Positions 19,739 through 30,552 of a stretch of 64,000 nt of DNA are shown in pieces. Location of the stretch: the NCBI GenBank assembly GCA_029449235.1, contig JANATG010000018.1:558001-622000 (forward strand). The letters are read 5' to 3'. Both the position numbers and the translations under genes were made by a program. Numbering within the stretch: position 1 is the stretch's first letter; every line of letters begins with the position of its first letter. The notes beneath the pieces are model-generated. The model saw only the letters and a program-made list of their open reading frames with translations. It searched no databases and had not been told where the DNA came from. Source of the stretch: Linnemannia schmuckeri. Taxonomy: Eukaryota > Mortierellomycota > Mortierellomycetes > Mortierellales > Mortierellaceae.

Positions 19739-22700
19739 ATGAGGTCCATCGAGTCTCTTTTCAACGACTCGCACTGGGAGGTGCGCATCCCCAACGCTCG
19801 CATCGACAACCTCAGCGAGGACTACAAGGCCGTCATCCAAGCAAAGCCAAGAACACACGTCTTCTATGGCACGTTCTTCATTCTCTTCTGTTACTTGCAT
19901 ACCTTCACCTTCGTCAGTCGTTGAGTTCAGTCGGTGCCATGGTCTGGTCAGGTCACCCTGACACGAGCTTCTTTGTTTTTCTTCCGGTTGCCATGAAATA
20001 GATGAGACTGTGTTGTTCTTCTTGCAGATCTCCCTTCCAGATGACCTCTCGACTCAGCATGAGGAAACTGCAAAGCAAGTGGAAGACTTCTTCAAGACTC
20101 TGGAAATCCAAGTCGAGGCTGCCTTTGTCGACTCTCTTTCCCTTGTGGCCTCTGCCCCCACAGCCCAGAACACAATGTACAAGAGTCCCAATGGTTCGCG
20201 CCCAAGCAGTGCCGTCGACAAGCGCATGTCAGCAGGAGGATCGCCTGGACCTTTTGCCGGACGTAATTCGGGATATGACCAAGGACGCATGGACTCGACC
20301 ATTCTTTCCTCTTACACCTACAACGCAACTGAGCCTGGAAAGGAGCCCGAGATTCGACCCATCAACGGCCTCTGGACTGCGATTTTCCCATTCTCCGTCC
20401 CGGTCTGTAAGTTTTCTTTAAAGAGACGAGCGAAATCAAAAAGGATGTGTTGTAACTATGTGCAGGACGCAATTGAGATCTGACAACTTTGCTCGCGTTT
20501 ATTCATACCGTGAACAATTTCGTTCTTGAATAGCCTTTGTCAGGACCAAGAGCGCAAACACAATGTTGATGCTGAGTGCACACGTTATTCTCCGACCAGT
20601 GGACCAGGTCGTACCCGTTGCAGTGCCCATGGATGATCAGTACAATCTGGAATGTTTCAGCATGGTCAACCTGTTGGAAGGTTTATCAGATGGTAAAGAA
20701 CACATCGGCATTTTTTACTCCGCAGTGTATGACATAAATGGATAGTCTTCTAATATTTTAATTTCATATCATGTTCAACAGATCCCAGCTTTGTTTCGGC
20801 GGTTGTTCCCCAGCACCATTACAGACCTGATACGCCACGCGCCAGAGTTCAGCCTCCACCCATAGCCCCAATTCTGAGACGAAGTGTGAGACGAACTATT
20901 GCGGTTCGTTCAGCATTGAACGTGCGGATGCGGACAACACGCGTGTCGCCCATGGAGAACCCATTGATGATGTCGATTGAGGTCGAAAACAACTCGGAGC
21001 ATGGAGCAAAGTTTAAGATGACCCAACTGGAAGTTGATGTTACTAACGCAGTCGTGACGCCTCTTGATTCTGCTGAACTCACCAAAGTAAGTCAAGATTT
21101 GGGGCAACACGCTTTTGATGCTGGATCACGCAGTATTTACGCACAATATTATTCACCTATACCCGTTTTTGCATAGCTTCCTATGGTGCTGCACTCTTCG
21201 GATCATGTCACATTCTTATTCTCGATCTCGCTACTTGACAACCCAGAGTGGAACGCCGACAACCAACCTACCGGAAACGATCCCTATGGTTCGCGTCATC
21301 GGAATTCTAGTGATGGTTTGGCACAGGCAGGATCGCCGCGAGATGCTCAGCGCCAGGTGACCATTATCCTTCAGGGTACTCCTGAGGTAGATGGCGTTCA
21401 AGGGCAAATCATCCATTCGCGCTGGAACTGTTTCTTGGATGTCTCGGACCTGACTAAGCGGGACAACCCACTGGGCGCTTATGGAGGACAGAAGCAACTC
21501 TACGCACCCCAGCCTTCACACCCGTCTACCTTACTCCCTCCATACTCAGGCCTGAATGGACAAAACCAACATCACCAACTCCACCACAGGAATCAGTCTC
21601 TTTCATCGAGCCCACAACCGCAGGCAGCCATGAACAAGGGCACATCCTTGGTCCGACGCGTCTCAGCAAGTGCCTCACCTAACCAAAGCGGACGTCAGTC
21701 CATGGGAAACAATGGTCCAGCAGAACCTCGTGCCCGTCGTTCATCACTCATCTCTGAAGGAGCTTCAGGATCGCAGCGTGGTGGTGGCTCTATGAATAGC
21801 ACCAACAGGAGGAGTGGCCCTGCAGGATGGGGCCACGGTCGGTCCGAGACTGGTCAAGGTCTTGCGCCTGTCCATGAGGGATCCTCTCATCACTCACCTC
21901 GTGTTGGAAATGGTCCAACGAGCGAGACTGCTAGCTATGAGGACGATGCGCCACATGGGCCTGTCAACAACAACAGCGGCCGTCCTGCCATGAACCAAGG
22001 CGGACTCTCACCCGGATTAGGAATCGATATGGCATCTCAGGCTCTCAATGGGGTCACCCAGGGCAGGGAAAATGACAATGGCGACGGCATTGTTGTCTCC
22101 TTTGCTGGTGAGTATCTTCACCATCGTGAATGCTTCTTGTTGGTTATTCTGGAAATAGTCTATCCTAACCTGAATCTCAATTTCTCGTACTTTACATAGT
22201 GACGGATCGCGTGGTTGTTGGAAAAATATTTAATCTAGAGATTTTCATTGTCAACCGGTCAAGACATATCCGGCGTTACACTCTTGTGGTGCCTAATAGG
22301 AAGCGTGCTAAGGGCAGCGACCCAAGTCAAGGGTCCAAAGTGCTGCCCCCTCTGCCTAGTGGAGAGCAAGTTTTGCAGAATGTGCCGATCGACCCTTACA
22401 TGGAGGAGTCTGAGCTCCTTCGCCGTCATGTTGACAATGAAACCACTGAGGCCGATATCATCTGTCTGGAGAACAATGTTCGCCTGAGGTATTATCTCTT
22501 TCTTTTGTCAATGGAGGATGCATCTGCTCATAACAGTATTGTGAAGGTATGTATGCTAATTGTTCAATCGTTTCATTACTTAGCCCATTATACCCATTGA
22601 CCTGCCAGAACTTGAATCTGCGGTTCATTGCCATCAAGGAGCAGCTGCATACGATTGACCTAGTACAGTTAGTTGATAACGATACTGGATTTGTTACCAA

Positions 22701-22892
22701 CTTGCGGAACTGTCTTTGCTTTATGGCCGAGGCTTCCTTTGGAGCTCTTTCTCAGCAAGTACCTGAAGTAAGAAAGTGAACAAATTATCAAATAAATTAC
22801 ACCTGCGTTATGTCTTAGGCCTTAGAGGTGTTCCAAGGGTCTAGCGTGAAACAAAAACGCCACTAACTTTTTGTTCCCAACAGTGGTGTTGA
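19739..22892 (+). CDS. TRS65: TRAPP II subunit Trs65
   Basis: Fungal TRAPP II subunit, part of the Golgi tethering complex and guanine-nucleotide exchange factor for Ypt31/32. Exons 19739-19912, 20028-20406, 20534-20692, 20782-21086, 21177-22107, 22200-22488, 22584-22767 and a tiny last exon. Recognisable blocks are IRPINGLWTAIFPFSVPV, the Ig-like strand region SIEVENNSEHGAKF, LPMVLHSSDHVTFLFSISLL, and the C-terminal GKIFNLEIFIVNRS...ADIICLENNVRLSPL...TCQNLNLRFIAI. Exon 5 holds a disordered insert of about 230 residues (Asn/Gly/Ser/Arg-rich). The end is uncertain: a strong branch site CACTAAC and acceptor at 22883 would give Trp-Cys-stop (809 aa), while an earlier TCTTAG acceptor at 22818 gives a 15-residue tail ending at 22866 (822 aa). 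The first donor (GTCAGT, 19913) is also the least certain junction. Confidence 0.85.
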
Positions 22893-23497
22893 TATATTTG
22901 TTCTAACTCTTCATGAGGGGATGGTTCGATTACCACTGGAGCCTTTCAAACACTCGTCATGTCCAATGTGGAGACGGGACCAATGGTTGAACACCTGCCC
23001 ACGCACAATACTATATTACTGCATTTCTCTTCGTTTTTTTCCTCCCTTCATCGTTCTCCTACCTGTCACACCCTTCGATTTTTTTATGCGGAGGTGAGCG
23101 ACATGTTTTGCACAGAGACGTTCGTGTTTGTTTTATCCCCGAAATTGAGAGATCCGTTTTTTTCTCTTTTTTATGACAGGGCCTCTATTACAAAAGGCTC
23201 CAGACTTAAGTCCAATAGGAGCGCTGCTGCTGATACCGAAGAAGGGCGAAGTTAAGCGATGCCATGGTGGAGACCATATCAGCACTTAAGTTCCTTTTTT
23301 TGTTCCTTCTTTGCTCTCGGCTACTTTGTTTGCCTCTCTCCCTTCCTTCTTCTTGGAATTTTTGCATCCACATTCATACATTCCCATCCATATCCACTCA
23401 CACTCTTTAGAGGTTCGCTTTCCACTCCTCTTCTTCCCCCTCTCCCTCATCGCTACTTCTTTTCATATACCATACACTTGAACCCGCCAAAACAAAA
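22893..23497. other. intergenic region upstream of the lectin pseudogene
   Basis: Mostly pyrimidine-rich on plus. Bases 22884-22985 stay open and protein-like in one frame (GVDIFVLTLHEGMVRLP), which may be a remnant or chance. The former promoter of the left lectin copy would lie at the right end. Confidence 0.4.
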
Positions 23498-25983
23498 ATG
23501 AAAACTCTACAAATAACAGTGGCACCCTTACTCGCCACTGCTGCTAGCAGCAACGCCCAAGCAACATCCCCCGAATCAGTATTCGGACCTCATTTTGGCC
23601 TCTCCTACGTCTACGAAATCGTCACCTCTGCCGCCTAAGAGGCCACCAAGATGATGAAAAAACACAAGAACTACAACAAGGTCGAGGTCAACTACTTCGC
23701 TCGAGTCAGTACCAATGGTATTGGTAGCACCGGGACCCCGTCAAGAGTGATCTAACTTCTAGGATGGGTGGACAGTTCCCTTTGATGGATATCTTTGATG
23801 CGAAGGGAGCCATTTTGACGAGCACAGCCGGTGCGGCGGATGGGCAGAAAGGGCCGTATTTGGATTCGGGAGAGTTTAATAGAACGAGTTCTAAAGTTGC
23901 GTTTACGAGTGCGGCGCATTATTGAATGAAGGTCACGGTGGGCGGTGATGGCGCTCCGTCCCCCAATGCTGCTTGTAAGTTTTGTCTCCTCTCCTTTGTC
24001 TGTTGGTGTTCTTGTGTTCTTGAACCAAAACAGTTTTTAAGAGTGAATGTTGTACTCAACCTATTTTTTTTTTTTGCCTTTGCACAAAAAAAAAAAAAAA
24101 AAAAAAAGGTATTTAATTGATTGCCGTGAGCCCTGACAAGTTCTTCGGTAGCCCCGTATACGCCCTCTCCGCAGAGCTCATCGTCTCTGTCGACAACAGT
24201 CTCCTCTGGTACTATTCTGGTCAACAGTCCTATGCTCACATCTCGCAGAATGATTGTCGCCCCATCAGGATCCCCGGGATTTGCTTCTGGATGTCCCAGT
24301 TTGTCAAGAAGGACTATACCCCCGTGTATTCGATCGAACTGAATAATATTCCGGACTACGTTGCGATGTTGGCGGCACCTGAGGCCAAGCTGCCTAACCC
24401 GGAGAGTGTGAGGACTACGCGGTCTGTCAGACAAGAGCCCCCGCAACCCGAGCCAGCGCCACCTGGAGGAGCAGCAGCACCGACCAATCGAGATATCGAC
24501 GCAAGACCGGAGGGGCACAACCATGTCAACATTGGTCCGAGTCTGCCAAGGCCCTGTACGATTCCCCATCATCGTGTGGACCCAATTACCTATCGACAGG
24601 AGAGGAACTATACTGCAACCTGTCGACTCACATGCTCTTTTCGAAATGGAAATCTATCTCCGAGACAGGGTGTTATCGGATCGTTAACGACAACGCCGTG
24701 AGTGTCCACAAACCTGACCAGATCGAGGACAAGGATCCTGCCGAGACTGCTGAGCCTGTTCTCCTGACTCTCCAGCTTTTCGGATTTGGCTCTGATTCCA
24801 CGACGACTGCTTCTGAGACTACACTGAAGAAGAGGGCGGCAGCCGAGTGTGTCAAGGGCCCAGCCAAGGTAGTGTTGAACTCTGGCGAGACCCTAGCTAC
24901 GACTGACTTTGTTGCCAGTGAGGAGGGTGGCCCTTATCGTCTGGTCTTCCTTGGTAGCACCGGCGATGTGATTGTTTATGACGTTACCCCCTGGTCTGCG
25001 GAGCCGCCCAGTACTGTAGTATGGAGACTGGGTTCCAATGGGCCTCGCGACTCTTCTTGCGTCGCCGAAGTCAATGCGAACGGTTAGATCTGTAGGCGGA
25101 CACTTGCTGGTGTGGTGCTCAAGTATGCTGACCCCATCTCTGCAGCCGGCCCCGCCTACCAGATGACAGTCTCCAAGACGAGAGCCGTGTACATCAAGAA
25201 CGAGGTGACAGTTGTTTGGACGACTGGCCCCCGTGTCGCTACTGCATCCCATGAGATTGCTGGCACGGCCCTGACAGAGTCCAACAGTTTTAAGTCCCTT
25301 GACTCAATGATAGAGCCCAAGGCTCTGACATCCACTAACGGCAAGACGACCCTCGAGCTCAAGGACGCCCAACTCTGTCTCTACAACAGCCTCAAGTTCC
25401 AAACATGGTGTCTCCCGCCACCTGCAGGTGGCAACCCGGACGTCAGATTCACGCTCACAATTTGAGGCTCCATCTGTACCCTGCGCACAGCCGGCGGACC
25501 CTGAGTTCAAGCTGTTCCGGAAATGTGGGTGGCGAGACCTCCTACGTTGCAGTGGTCCACGATGATAGGTTCCTAAAGATTTACAACAGCGCCGAGGAAC
25601 TTGTCTGGCAGCGTGGAGGAGCACAGACTCTATCAGACACAAATACCCTCCGCGCGGGAGGGTTCAAACCCATACTGGAGGAGATCAAGTCCCCCAATGG
25701 ACTGTTTTCGCTATCGACGACCGAGACCGGTGGTCTTGTCCTTCGCAAGACCAGTGACGCGACGGCGGCGTGGCATTTGGGTGGTGAGCTGGCGAAGGGG
25801 AAGTACACGATCGAGTTGGAGAAGGACGGGAACTTGTGTGTGGGAACTGCCTCGGTTCATGCCCGCGTCAGTTGTATAACTGGGGCGGCCAAGAAGGAGG
25901 ATCAGGATGTGTTGGTTGTGGAAGACGAGGGGCATGTTGCGACCTTGGAGTCTGATGGATCTGTTGCTTGGCAATCGTCGTAG
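23498..25983 (+). pseudogene. decayed copy of the secreted bulb-lectin-like protein gene
   Basis: Clear paralogue of the intact minus-strand gene at 26309-28710, broken in many places. It begins with an ATG and signal-like sequence, then the same FGPHFGLSYVYE motif. In-frame stops: TAA 23636, TAA 23753, TGA 23923, TAG 25085 (opposite Gln in the intact copy) and TGA 25463 (opposite Arg). Reading frame changes: between 23755 and 23917, near 24530, and near 25497. The intron is recognisable by its donor at about 23974, followed by a poly-T and a 22-A run, but no acceptor restores the frame. Long homologous segments survive, such as RPIRIPGICFWMSQFVKKDYTP and FLKIYNSAEEL. The final 190 codons are still open. 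The damage is described only; no repaired reading is given. Confidence 0.9.
24063..24108 (+). repeat. poly-T followed by poly-A in pseudogene intron
   Basis: A T-run and then about 22 A lie in the equivalent of the lectin-gene intron. The intact copy carries a 30-base homopolymer in the same intron (28235-28264). Confidence 0.7.
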
Positions 25984-26046
25984 GCGAGGGCGGTAGGAGG
26001 ACAAGAATAATTGTCATGGTAATGGGAAAGTGAATCAAATAATATT

Positions 26047-26052
26047 AATAAA
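26047..26052 (+). terminator. relic poly(A) signal of the lectin pseudogene
   Basis: AATAAA 64 bases beyond the end of the pseudogene's last open frame. Confidence 0.35.
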
Positions 26053-26242
26053 AGACGCACGAAAAAATAACCTGACAAGCCAAGTTTTTTTTTTCTTTTG
26101 GTAATACATCGCAACGCGTCTGTTCCTTCTTCACCCATCTCTTTCCTCCTGCGATAAATCAACCTCTGTTTTTTGTGTCAATCAAGGTTACCTAGTGCTA
26201 ATCATCGTTTTTTGTAGGTAGGTATAGACATATTGATGCGTG

Positions 26243-26248
26243 TTTATT
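26243..26248 (-). terminator. poly(A) signal of the intact lectin gene
   Basis: AATAAA on the minus strand, about 61 bases past the stop of the intact gene. Confidence 0.4.
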
Positions 26249-26308
26249 ATGATTAAGGATTAATGTTGAAGGATAAGAGAGGGAAGAGAAAAAATAAATG
26301 AAGGATAA

Positions 26309-28233
26309 CTAAGAGTTCCAGGCGCTAGTGCCATCAGGTCTATAGATATAGACGCGACCGTTGCCTTCCATGAAGAGCAAGTACTTATCAATAGGCTTGG
26401 CAACACTAGTGATACAGTTCAAGTGGGCATGGTCCGACTTTCTTCCCGTACACAAGTTACCATCCGTTCCGAACTCCATCGTAAATGGCCCACCCGAAGT
26501 AATCCCACCTCCAATAGACCACACAATCGAGTTGGCAATGTTGTCACGGACAACAATACCGCCCTGACTATGAGCGTAGAGCGAGTACTTGTTGTTGTCC
26601 GAACGCAAGTCGCCGTCTTGGTCACGGAACCCACCTGCACGGAGAGTGTTGCGGTCGCGGAAGTAGTGTCCGCCTCCACGAAGCCAGAGCATCTCTTCAG
26701 CACTGTTGTAAATTCGAAGGAAGCCGTCGTTGTGAAGGAGGGCAAAGTATCCAGTTTCTTCGCCCAGGTTTCCTGTGCATCGAGCATTGAGAGTACCGCC
26801 TGTTGTGCGGGAAGAGCAGAGGTTACCGCGGGAGGAGAGCGTTAGCCAGACTTGGGTGTTGGTTCCCGCGGGTTTGTCGAGGCACCAGGTGTTGTAGCCC
26901 AGCTTGTTGTAGATGCAGAGCGAGCCGTCCTTGGCGTACTCCATCTTGGTCGATCCGTCGGTCGACTTGAAGATTGTGCCTGGGTTGACAGAGTCCAGAC
27001 TGAGAAAGCTGTTGGTCGGGGTCAATTTGTAGCCATTGACATCCTGAGGTGGGAGGGTTGTGCGAGGATCGGTGGTCCAGAGGACTTGAGCGCCGTTCTT
27101 GATGTACAGATAACCGTTAGGGGTCAAGGTGAGGACGTAAGCGGGGCCTTCGGCAAACTTGGGACCCGTGCACTTGACCAAGTCCTTGGTACCAGTGGTT
27201 GAACGAGTGCAAAGCTGGCCGTTTTTCTTGACCTCTGCGGTATAGGAGCCGTCAGGGGCATTGCCACCAAGCTTCCAAATAGCACTCGTGGCCGGATTCT
27301 CGTCCAGTTCGCTATCGTAGACAAGGAAATCGCCGGTGGAGGTGACAACAGCATGGAAGTTGCCCTTGCTGGTTCCGATGTAATCGTTCATCGATAGAAC
27401 CTCACCGACGGTAAGGGTTTCCTTCATAGTACCGGGAACACACTCAGCTCGCTTGTGTAGGGTGGAAGTGGCAGCAGCAGTAGTATCCTCGGGAGGGTTC
27501 AAGGCCATGACGGGAAGTGGAGCAGAGAAGATCATCTCACCGCCGTTCGTACGAGTGGGTGCGACAAGGGTAAGAGTTCCGTTCGCGAGACGGAAGCAGC
27601 CGATATCGCTCAGAGACGTGCAACGGTAGTACAGATCCTTGTAGTTATTCGCCATATGGCAGAACAGGTCCTCAGTCTCACTCAAAAAGCTAGGTCCAAC
27701 CGACGAGGGCGATTCGCAAAGATACTGAGCAGACTGATACCCGCTAACAACATAATCTTGACGATCAATGTCAAGATCACGTTTGCGGCGCTTGGGAGGG
27801 GCCTTGGAGGCACGGACGATCTTAAAGTTTTCGGGTTTGGGGAGACGCGGTTTGGGCTCTTTACTGCGGGCGACATAATCGGGCAGGTCGTCGAGGGTGA
27901 TGGAGGAAATCGGGGTGTAGTCGGGTTTAATGAACTGGGACATCCAGACGCAGGTTCCTGGGATGCGGATGGACTTGCAGCCGTTGTTGGGGAGCTGGAT
28001 GTAGTTCGAATCGCCCGAGTAAGTCCATGGGACGGAGGGATCCATGCTGATGATGATCTCTGCCGGGATGGAATAACTGCCGGTGGGGGAACTGCCGTCT
28101 GGTGCGACGCTGAACGAGCTCATGCCTAGCATTGATGGATGTTTGATAGAAAAGTCGAAAAAAGAATTGTTAACAAAAAAACTGATACAACTAAGGTATT
28201 GTGAACCAATCAATTGAAAACAGTTTTCAAGGA

Positions 28234-28265
<32 letters not shown>

Positions 28266-28710
28266 ACTTACAGATAGCATTCATTCCAGTCAAATAATCC
28301 GAGGCAGTCGACGAGAACCTGTAATGGTCGGTCGCATCCTTGACGCTGGTTGCCAAAGGACGAAAGGCCCCCGAGGTAATCATTGGCATCTTGTTCTGCA
28401 CAATTGCAATGTTGGTGTTGGAAATACTCCAGGCAGACATGGACGGAAAGGGGCCCTCAGTACCAGAGTTACCACCAGACGGGACAGGGTTGCCATCGTT
28501 GCCAATACCGTTACGACCAACCTTGGCATAAAAGACAACCTGACCTTTGTCGTACTTGTTACCCTCGATGACTTCCTTGAGATCGTGGATGACGGAGGTG
28601 AGGAGCGCGTAGACATAGGAAACCCCGAGGTGAGGACCGAAGGCGGGTTCAACGGCGGCTTTTGCCTGGGATGCGAGCAGCAGGGCGGCGGTGAGGCAGT
28701 ACAGTTTCAT
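26309..28710 (-). CDS. secreted multi-repeat bulb-lectin-like protein (751 aa)
   Basis: Predicted extracellular carbohydrate-binding protein. Exons on minus: 28710-28272 and 28125-26309. Residues 1-18 are a signal peptide (MKLYCLTAALLLASQAKA). Residues 19-146 form a domain I do not recognise (FGPHLGVSYVYALLTSV; VVFYAKVGRNGIGND). The second exon starts with a strand-rich region (IPAEIIISMDPSVPWTYSG; IRIPGTCVWMSQFIKPDYTP). From about residue 375 on there are at least five bulb-type (B-lectin) strand repeats, seen as the pattern Gly-x-Leu/Phe-x-Ile/Val-Tyr...Trp: GDFLVYD, GYLYIKNGAQVLWTTD, GSLCIYNKLGYNTWC, GFLRIYNSAEEMLWLRGG, GRVYIYRPDGTSAWNS. Cys pairs recur within repeats. A typical mannose-binding QxDxNxVxY motif is not conserved, so ligand specificity cannot be stated. 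Its dead paralogue is convergent and 325 bases away. Confidence 0.85.
28235..28264 (+). repeat. 30-base A homopolymer (poly-T in the sense strand of the intron)
   Basis: It lies immediately downstream of the intron donor of the intact lectin gene. Confidence 0.8.
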
Positions 28711-28810
28711 CGTGTTGGATGATGAAAAAGTGGAGGAGGATTGGAAAAGATGGTGCTGATGATGGAGAGGAAGAGGGAGTGAAGAAAAAGAAAGGAATGT
28801 TGATCGTCCT

Positions 28811-28817
28811 TTTTATA
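28811..28817 (-). promoter_or_regulatory. TATA box of the intact lectin gene
   Basis: TATAAAA on the minus strand, 101 bases upstream of the start codon. Confidence 0.5.
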
Positions 28818-30520
28818 CTCGTTCGTGAGTGTTGATCAATAGCAAATGTTTTTTATTATTTTTTTAAGTGATCAGTAATCACAAATATACGTAGCCGGTA
28901 GTTGTTGTGGGCATGAAGATTGATTCTCTTTTACTGTTCCTGATCAAGTTTGCACTGCCGCTCTTTTCTGCTTCTCTTTCTTTTTTTTTTCTCGATACCG
29001 CGCTCATTCTTTCTTTATCATACACTCTTTAGAATTTGCTCAAGAGGAATGGAGTGTCAAGGGAATAATATTCTATAAAAGTGTCCCATTCGCTTTATGC
29101 CTGTTTGTTTGGCTGTTGTTTGTTCCCTACGCGTGTAAACTTAAATGTTACACGAAAAATTCAATCCTCTATTGTTTTGCATGTTTGGTTTTTGGTGCTC
29201 ACCAAGAATGCGAGCAAAAAAACCCAAACAGGCTTGGCATTCCGTCTACAAACATCAAAAAATGTCCAGTTGCCTCCATAAGTAACCAACAAACAAAAAG
29301 ACATCCCCATCAAGGTTGTCTTCCGGCGATTTCGGATTATCACATTGAATTATTATGTGGCAGTGACATACAAGATGATGAGAGCGGTACCTCTGCCCAA
29401 GCTCTCGCATCTCTTCTTTCTCTCGCTCTTACTCTTTTTTTCACACAAATACAACAGACTTCGTTTTTTTTTTTTTGTGTTTCCTCCTATCGGTTTATCC
29501 TATCAATGGTCGCTTTAATGGCTTCTTGCAATGTTTTTGCTCTCGCCGGGAGAGCAGGCTTTTGAATATCAAGTACGATGTGTTGTTAGATTGGTTCTCC
29601 GAGGAGATTTCCTACGGGCAAGCCTAGGAAAGTATGCAGGATGGCAGTTTCGAAATGAAGAAGATGAGAAGGAATGGCGTCCTGCTAATATCTTCATTCT
29701 CTCGCCCTGTTGTGAATTAAATAAGATCGTAGTCAGTATTCATCAGAAATGTTGCCCCCACAAAGTCCGCCGAGGGTGCTGCTCGACGCGCCATATACGA
29801 TTCGGACGTGTGAAATAAAGAAAAGTGACTCTAAATAGGCTTCATTTTTTTTGCATCCCTCACAGGGGAGGAACCGAGCTGGATTGGAAGTGGGCTTTTT
29901 TTTTATTGTCCTTGAATGTGATATTTATGCTCACCAAGCCATCACAACCAATCATAATAGCTCGACAAAGAAGCAATCCGGTTGCACGTCGGTTAAGAAA
30001 TTTCCCAACTTGTCTGCCCAAGTTCTCCATGGATTGTTTGTTTTTATTGTGAGCATCTGTGGCAGTGAAGTGAAAAAAGTGAGTTTGTTTACTTTGTTTG
30101 TGAATGATAAATATGTGGACACGGCTCTCATTTAGAACCCTATCGAGAAACCGCAAACCTTCGCGGTTACTCACCACATCTGAACCTTGTCTTTTTCTGC
30201 AGTACCGGGCTTTGTGTCCTATTCGTCCCCAGTTATCTTGCTTGATATGCAGGTGCTGGAAAGCCTTAACTCCGAGGAAAAGAGCGGGCGAGGCCTAGAT
30301 TTCTCTCCTCTCGGGTGCACCGAATGCACATGCTCCAGTTTGGTTACACGCCATGAAGAAAACAAAAATTGATCGATCGGAATTGGGAATGGGTAAAAGA
30401 GCTGGCATTAAACTCATGAACATACACCTTTTAGCATTCTCCAAGACATCAAAAGGGCTTCTCTTGTTCTTTCTAACCTAAAATTGAAGGGAAAAGAGCC
30501 AAACACAAGAACGCAGAACG

Positions 30521-30521
30521 A

Positions 30522-30548
<27 letters not shown>
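30521..30548 (+). repeat. A28 homopolymer
   Basis: An uninterrupted run of A in the gene-poor region. It could be a retrotransposed poly(A) tail or slippage; no adjoining gene-like sequence was recognised. Confidence 0.7.
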
Positions 30549-30552
<4 letters not shown>

